From positions 1-8,108 of the forward strand of contig JAUVOB010000045.1 in assembly GCA_030599405.1 (NCBI GenBank): 8,108 nucleotides of DNA. Direction: 5' to 3'. The notes beneath the pieces are model-generated. The model was not told where the DNA came from. It saw only the letters and a list, made by a program, of their open reading frames with translations, and ran no database searches. Every line of letters begins with the position of its first letter. Positions within the stretch are counted from its first letter, which is position 1. The position numbers and the translations under genes are program-made. Of the stretch, positions 5,044-8,108 are shown piece after piece. Source of the DNA: Chloroflexota bacterium (lineage in GTDB: Bacteria; Chloroflexota; Anaerolineae; Promineifilales; Promineifilaceae).

Positions 5044-6729
5044 CTACGGTGATTTGTCACAACTAAACGGTGCGGAGTCTCGAGTCTTGTTTGTCAGCTC
5101 TTCTGTCGGGACCAACCGATACATCGCCGGAGATTCGGCGATCTTCTCCACTTCGTAGTGATCCCGCAGGATATTTAACGAATCCCAAAACGGCGGCGTT
5201 TTATCTTCGACGTAGTACACCGGAATACCGTTCAGTAGTAATCTATCAACCGATTCTACCAGGCATGGCTCGAGCATCTCAAAGCGGTATCGCTCCGCCA
5301 CAGGATCTGAATCCGGGATCCGCCTGTAATTCAATACAGATCGATCGCCGTAGTAGGCGACCCGATCGTTGTGGACGTAGGTCATGACAACGGCTTCCGG
5401 TTCGGTCCGACCGGCGATATCTACTGCAATTTTCCTGGCGATGTCGCTACCGGCAAACCTAGACTCTAGAGCCCTCACCTGTTTCGGGACAGGGATGCAC
5501 AGGAGCACAAATAACATTACAGCGGCCAGCCTGCGCACTTGTTTTGCACGTATCCGCTGTCCAAGTAAAACAATAACCTGGGCTATCGAGACGGCGATAA
5601 ACGGGAAAACGGGTATGAGGAAGCGGCTGTTAACACCACTCGGGGCAAATGCATAGAGGGAATAAAAAACCAGGAATCCCAGAGTAACCACAATTGTCAA
5701 GACCCTAGATGGCCGCGGAAGCAGGAACCAACCAAAAGGGACGGCTATCACTGCGATCGGGAAGTTCGCCCAGATAGTCTTACCGGCTTCGATCATACTC
5801 CTGCCGCTAACAAATGATGGGCCAAGCATATACGATAGCGAAAACGGGGCGTATGGATACCAACCATGCTCAGGGCTGTAGCTTGTGAGTAGAGGACCGC
5901 CGTAATAGTAATTGTTGAAGAGAAGAATCCCAAGTACGCTCAACCCAAGAATAGCGTAGAACGGCCATCTCTCTCTCTCATCTTTAATGGCCGTTTTCTT
6001 TGCGACCAGCTCATAAGCACCTATCGCCGGCAGAATGACCATATTTGTGTAGCGGATGAAGAAACTATAGCCAATGAGCAATCCACCTAGCAGAGACAGG
6101 ACAACTATCTGGCGCCGCGTTCTATGCTCTTGCAGGGAAATCAAATAGAGACATATACCTGATATCAGGATAGTGGTTGCCGGTATTTCCGACCAGGCCG
6201 CTGTCCCAAATTCCCAGTAGGCAGGGGTCAAGCCGATCAAGACGGCCGACCAGAATCCAACCCAATCATTGCCACTCAATAGACGGCCGAGGATGAAGGT
6301 AACCAAGAGACCAATGAGGGCTAGAACTGGAACGACAAAGTGGGCCGTTGTCTCCGTTCCCGTAGCGATGATACCTAAAGCGATGAGAAGGGGATATCCG
6401 GGTGGGTAACCAAGAAACATCCGGGCATCGTCATCGCGACGGATCTGAAACGCATACATCACGAAATATGGACCTGCTATTTCGTTGTTTGGATCCTCGT
6501 AAGTTGGTCCCTGACCAATTGCAAGACGCTCACCGGCGTGAATATAACCAATAGAATCTTCATAACTAGGTGAGGTTGACGTATAGGAAAAGAAGATAAT
6601 GCCGAGGATAAGAACAAAAATTACTATCAGGATATAGGGTCGCAGACCATGCCCACTCGGGAGCAATAGACTCCCTTGTGGTTTCACGGGACCGGCCGAC
6701 ACCGGCGGATTTTCGTTATCCTGAGGCAC
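5044..6729 (-). CDS. GT-C fold membrane glycosyltransferase (GT39/ArnT-PMT-like)
   Basis: This 561-residue integral membrane protein has a polar Pro-rich N-terminus (1-30), a first transmembrane helix at about 32-47, then about ten more hydrophobic segments up to residue 415. A soluble C-terminal domain (about 416-561) follows. The first outer loop has 'SPSYEDSIGYIHAGERL' with Glu57-Asp58, the position of the catalytic acidic residue in GT-C enzymes. 'GYPPGYPLLIALG' and 'NSRFLIPVFPFIAVSIAQ' are also typical of the GT39/PMT_2 (PF13231) group. These enzymes transfer a sugar from a polyprenyl-phosphate donor to an acceptor on the outer face of the membrane. The start is a GTG 17 bases after the ATPase stop. 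No strong Shine-Dalgarno is near it (GGAG overlaps the upstream stop, too far away), so translational coupling is likely. Acceptor and sugar are unknown. Its position inside an exporter cassette suggests late decoration of the exported glycan. Confidence 0.88.
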   Translation of the reverse strand: MPQDNENPPVSAGPVKPQGSLLLPSGHGLRPYILIVIFVLILGIIFFSYTSTSPSYEDSIGYIHAGERLAIGQGPTYEDPNNEIAGPYFVMYAFQIRRDDDARMFLGYPPGYPLLIALGIIATGTETTAHFVVPVLALIGLLVTFILGRLLSGNDWVGFWSAVLIGLTPAYWEFGTAAWSEIPATTILISGICLYLISLQEHRTRRQIVVLSLLGGLLIGYSFFIRYTNMVILPAIGAYELVAKKTAIKDERERWPFYAILGLSVLGILLFNNYYYGGPLLTSYSPEHGWYPYAPFSLSYMLGPSFVSGRSMIEAGKTIWANFPIAVIAVPFGWFLLPRPSRVLTIVVTLGFLVFYSLYAFAPSGVNSRFLIPVFPFIAVSIAQVIVLLGQRIRAKQVRRLAAVMLFVLLCIPVPKQVRALESRFAGSDIARKIAVDIAGRTEPEAVVMTYVHNDRVAYYGDRSVLNYRRIPDSDPVAERYRFEMLEPCLVESVDRLLLNGIPVYYVEDKTPPFWDSLNILRDHYEVEKIAESPAMYRLVPTEELTNKTRDSAPFSCDKSP

Positions 6730-6746
6730 CGGAACAGTCCAGGAAA

Positions 6747-8063
6747 TTACTCCGCAACCTCAACCAACTCCTCACCCTGCCCAATGTTTGGTTTTCCATC
6801 GGACCATTCCCATGAAGCCGGTATATCGATTACACCCGTCTGGTGACTCGATCCGTGATCAACGACGCGAAATGGGTAGGCCTGCTCATGAAAATCATAG
6901 GCTCTTGGTAATCGACTATCATGGATAGCAACCGTGATCCTATACGCGGAAGCTAACAGCGGCAAGGATTCAATGCGATAACGGACCACCCCAGCACCTT
7001 TAACCGCATCGATGGTAAAACCTGTCATCCGGTTATTTGGCCCATTTACTTGAACCCCATCCTGGCGGAATATCGCGATTCCGAACTCCGGATCTCTAAT
7101 TTCTTTACGGGCATAATAGGCGATCTCCACCGTCAGTCCATTGCCCGTATGAAAAACCTCTTGCTCTTGAGATTCTGAGTTCAGGATACGCACCTCGGTA
7201 ATCTCGATATCTCCTGTCCCCCATCGCCTAAAGTCACCCTCTAGCCCAGCATGGATTGCAGGCATCTGTGACTGATGCAGATTTTCGAGGTATTGGCTGA
7301 TAACCTGATCCACTGGTCCGGAGGCGTTTACCGACCCTGTTTCCAACCAGAGCACGTGTGACGACAACCTTCTCATGGTATCCAGGTTATGGCTTACAAT
7401 GATGATGGTTGTGCCAGAGCGCTTTAGCTCAAAGATCCGCTCTATGCATTTATCTTGAAAGGTCTGATCTCCGACTGCCAGGACTTCGTCGACGATCAGA
7501 AGCTTCGGGTCGACATGAACAGCCACGCTAAATCCAAGTCGCATATACATCCCGGATGAGTAATGCTTTACAGGCATATCAATGAACTTCTCCAGTTCGG
7601 AGAAATCTACAATATCATCGTAGCAGGCTTCGATTTCCTCTTTACTCATCCCGAGGATTGAGCCGTTAAGGAATATGTTTTCACGTCCGGTAAGATCTTG
7701 ATGAAAACCTGCTCCAAGCTCAAGTAAGGCGCTTAGCCGCCCGTTGACCTCAATCTGCCCCATTGTTGGATGGATAATCCCGGTGATTAATTTGAGGACC
7801 GTGCTCTTTCCGCTACCATTTCGACCGATGATTCCTAGGCACTCGCCGGCATTGACATGGAAGGAAACATCGCGAACAGCCCATAGCTCCGCTTTACGAT
7901 TGGGGTCTCGAGATAACGTCGATATCAGTGATTCCAGAAGGGTTTTCTGCTGCTCAACCCTGTAATAGAAACGCTTGCTGACACCATCGAACCGGATTAC
8001 CGCCGTCTCGCTCGGTATCGACTGCGCACCCTGTTGTTCCGGGATATTACCCAACTCTTCCAT
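6747..8063 (-). CDS. Wzt-like polysaccharide ABC exporter, ATP-binding subunit
   Basis: This cytoplasmic ATPase of an O-antigen/teichoic-acid-type ABC exporter drives transfer of a lipid-linked glycan across the inner membrane with a Wzm/TagG-like permease. In the 438 residues: Walker A GRNGSGKST (80-88), an export-family segment 'LLELGAGFHQDLTGRENIFLNG' split around 113-134, signature YSSGM (168-172), Walker B LLIVDE (188-193), the following AVGD (196-199) and the switch His225 in 'IIVSHN'. A second domain (about 281-425) is beta-rich and matches the Wzt C-terminal domain (PF14524), which in E. coli O8/O9a recognises the finished, end-modified polymer. The N-terminal leader (1-20) is polar and variable. 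It is the first complete gene of the minus-strand cassette. The upstream sequence reaches the edge only 45 bases away, so the expected permease gene lies outside. Gene name wzt or rfbE would be reasonable but is not certain. Confidence 0.95.
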   Translation of the reverse strand: MEELGNIPEQQGAQSIPSETAVIRFDGVSKRFYYRVEQQKTLLESLISTLSRDPNRKAELWAVRDVSFHVNAGECLGIIGRNGSGKSTVLKLITGIIHPTMGQIEVNGRLSALLELGAGFHQDLTGRENIFLNGSILGMSKEEIEACYDDIVDFSELEKFIDMPVKHYSSGMYMRLGFSVAVHVDPKLLIVDEVLAVGDQTFQDKCIERIFELKRSGTTIIIVSHNLDTMRRLSSHVLWLETGSVNASGPVDQVISQYLENLHQSQMPAIHAGLEGDFRRWGTGDIEITEVRILNSESQEQEVFHTGNGLTVEIAYYARKEIRDPEFGIAIFRQDGVQVNGPNNRMTGFTIDAVKGAGVVRYRIESLPLLASAYRITVAIHDSRLPRAYDFHEQAYPFRVVDHGSSHQTGVIDIPASWEWSDGKPNIGQGEELVEVAE

Positions 8064-8108
8064 TGACTATGATGGCCCTTTCAATGAGGAGCCCAACATG
8101 TTATGGCT

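Noticed and set aside
8067..8108. Possible last 13 codons of an upstream minus-strand gene ending in TAG at 8067-8069, 3 bases before the ATPase start
   Set aside because: Such tight spacing would suit a coupled exporter operon, but only 42 bases are visible, a second frame is also open for 8 codons to a TGA, and the residues do not resemble a Wzm C-terminus. Too short to call.

Overview
The window looks like a chromosomal segment of a free-living bacterium of about 50% GC. The gene families suggest Chloroflexota (Anaerolineae-like): a lipoprotein built of SbsA-type Ig-like domains with an alpha-2-macroglobulin-like N-terminus, a membrane-anchored DsbA-like protein with a basic N-terminus, a DUF1684 protein, and a Wzt-type ABC exporter ATPase beside GT-C and GT2 glycosyltransferases. 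The phylum is an inference from style of gene content, not from a marker gene, and should be held loosely.

Layout. (1) Bases 1-986, minus strand: the N-terminal 328 codons of a large secreted lipoprotein that runs off the left edge. It has a clear start, ribosome binding site and lipobox, and it is the largest real coding region that a search for complete ORFs would miss. (2) Bases 987-1240: a divergent promoter region. (3) Plus strand: tadA (tRNA adenosine deaminase), then a tRNA-Ser(CGA) gene ending in a strong rho-independent terminator, then a single-pass membrane thiol-disulfide oxidoreductase, then a DUF1684 protein with its own promoter candidate and good ribosome binding site. (4) Bases 3488-3637: a convergent junction with two short perfect palindromes and no obvious terminator. 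(5) Minus strand, transcribed from the right edge leftwards: a Wzt-like ABC ATPase with a C-terminal carbohydrate-binding-type domain, a multi-spanning GT-C-type glycosyltransferase, and a GT2 family (rhamnosyltransferase-like) glycosyltransferase carrying a C-terminal coiled-coil extension.

How the genes work together. The three minus-strand genes at the right form a surface-polysaccharide cassette: a cytoplasmic GT2 enzyme adds sugars to a lipid-linked glycan, the ATPase (with a permease expected just outside the window) exports it, and the membrane GT-C enzyme probably adds sugars from polyprenyl-phosphate donors on the outer face. The plus-strand genes are housekeeping or envelope functions: tRNA wobble editing, a serine tRNA, and extracytoplasmic thiol chemistry. 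The Ig-like lipoprotein is an envelope protein.

I did not find a CRISPR array, insertion sequence, phage gene or toxin/defence system. The more interesting points are the chimeric GT2 protein, nearly leaderless promoter arrangements at tadA and the GT2 gene, the undecided start of the DsbA-like gene, and the palindromes at the convergent junction.
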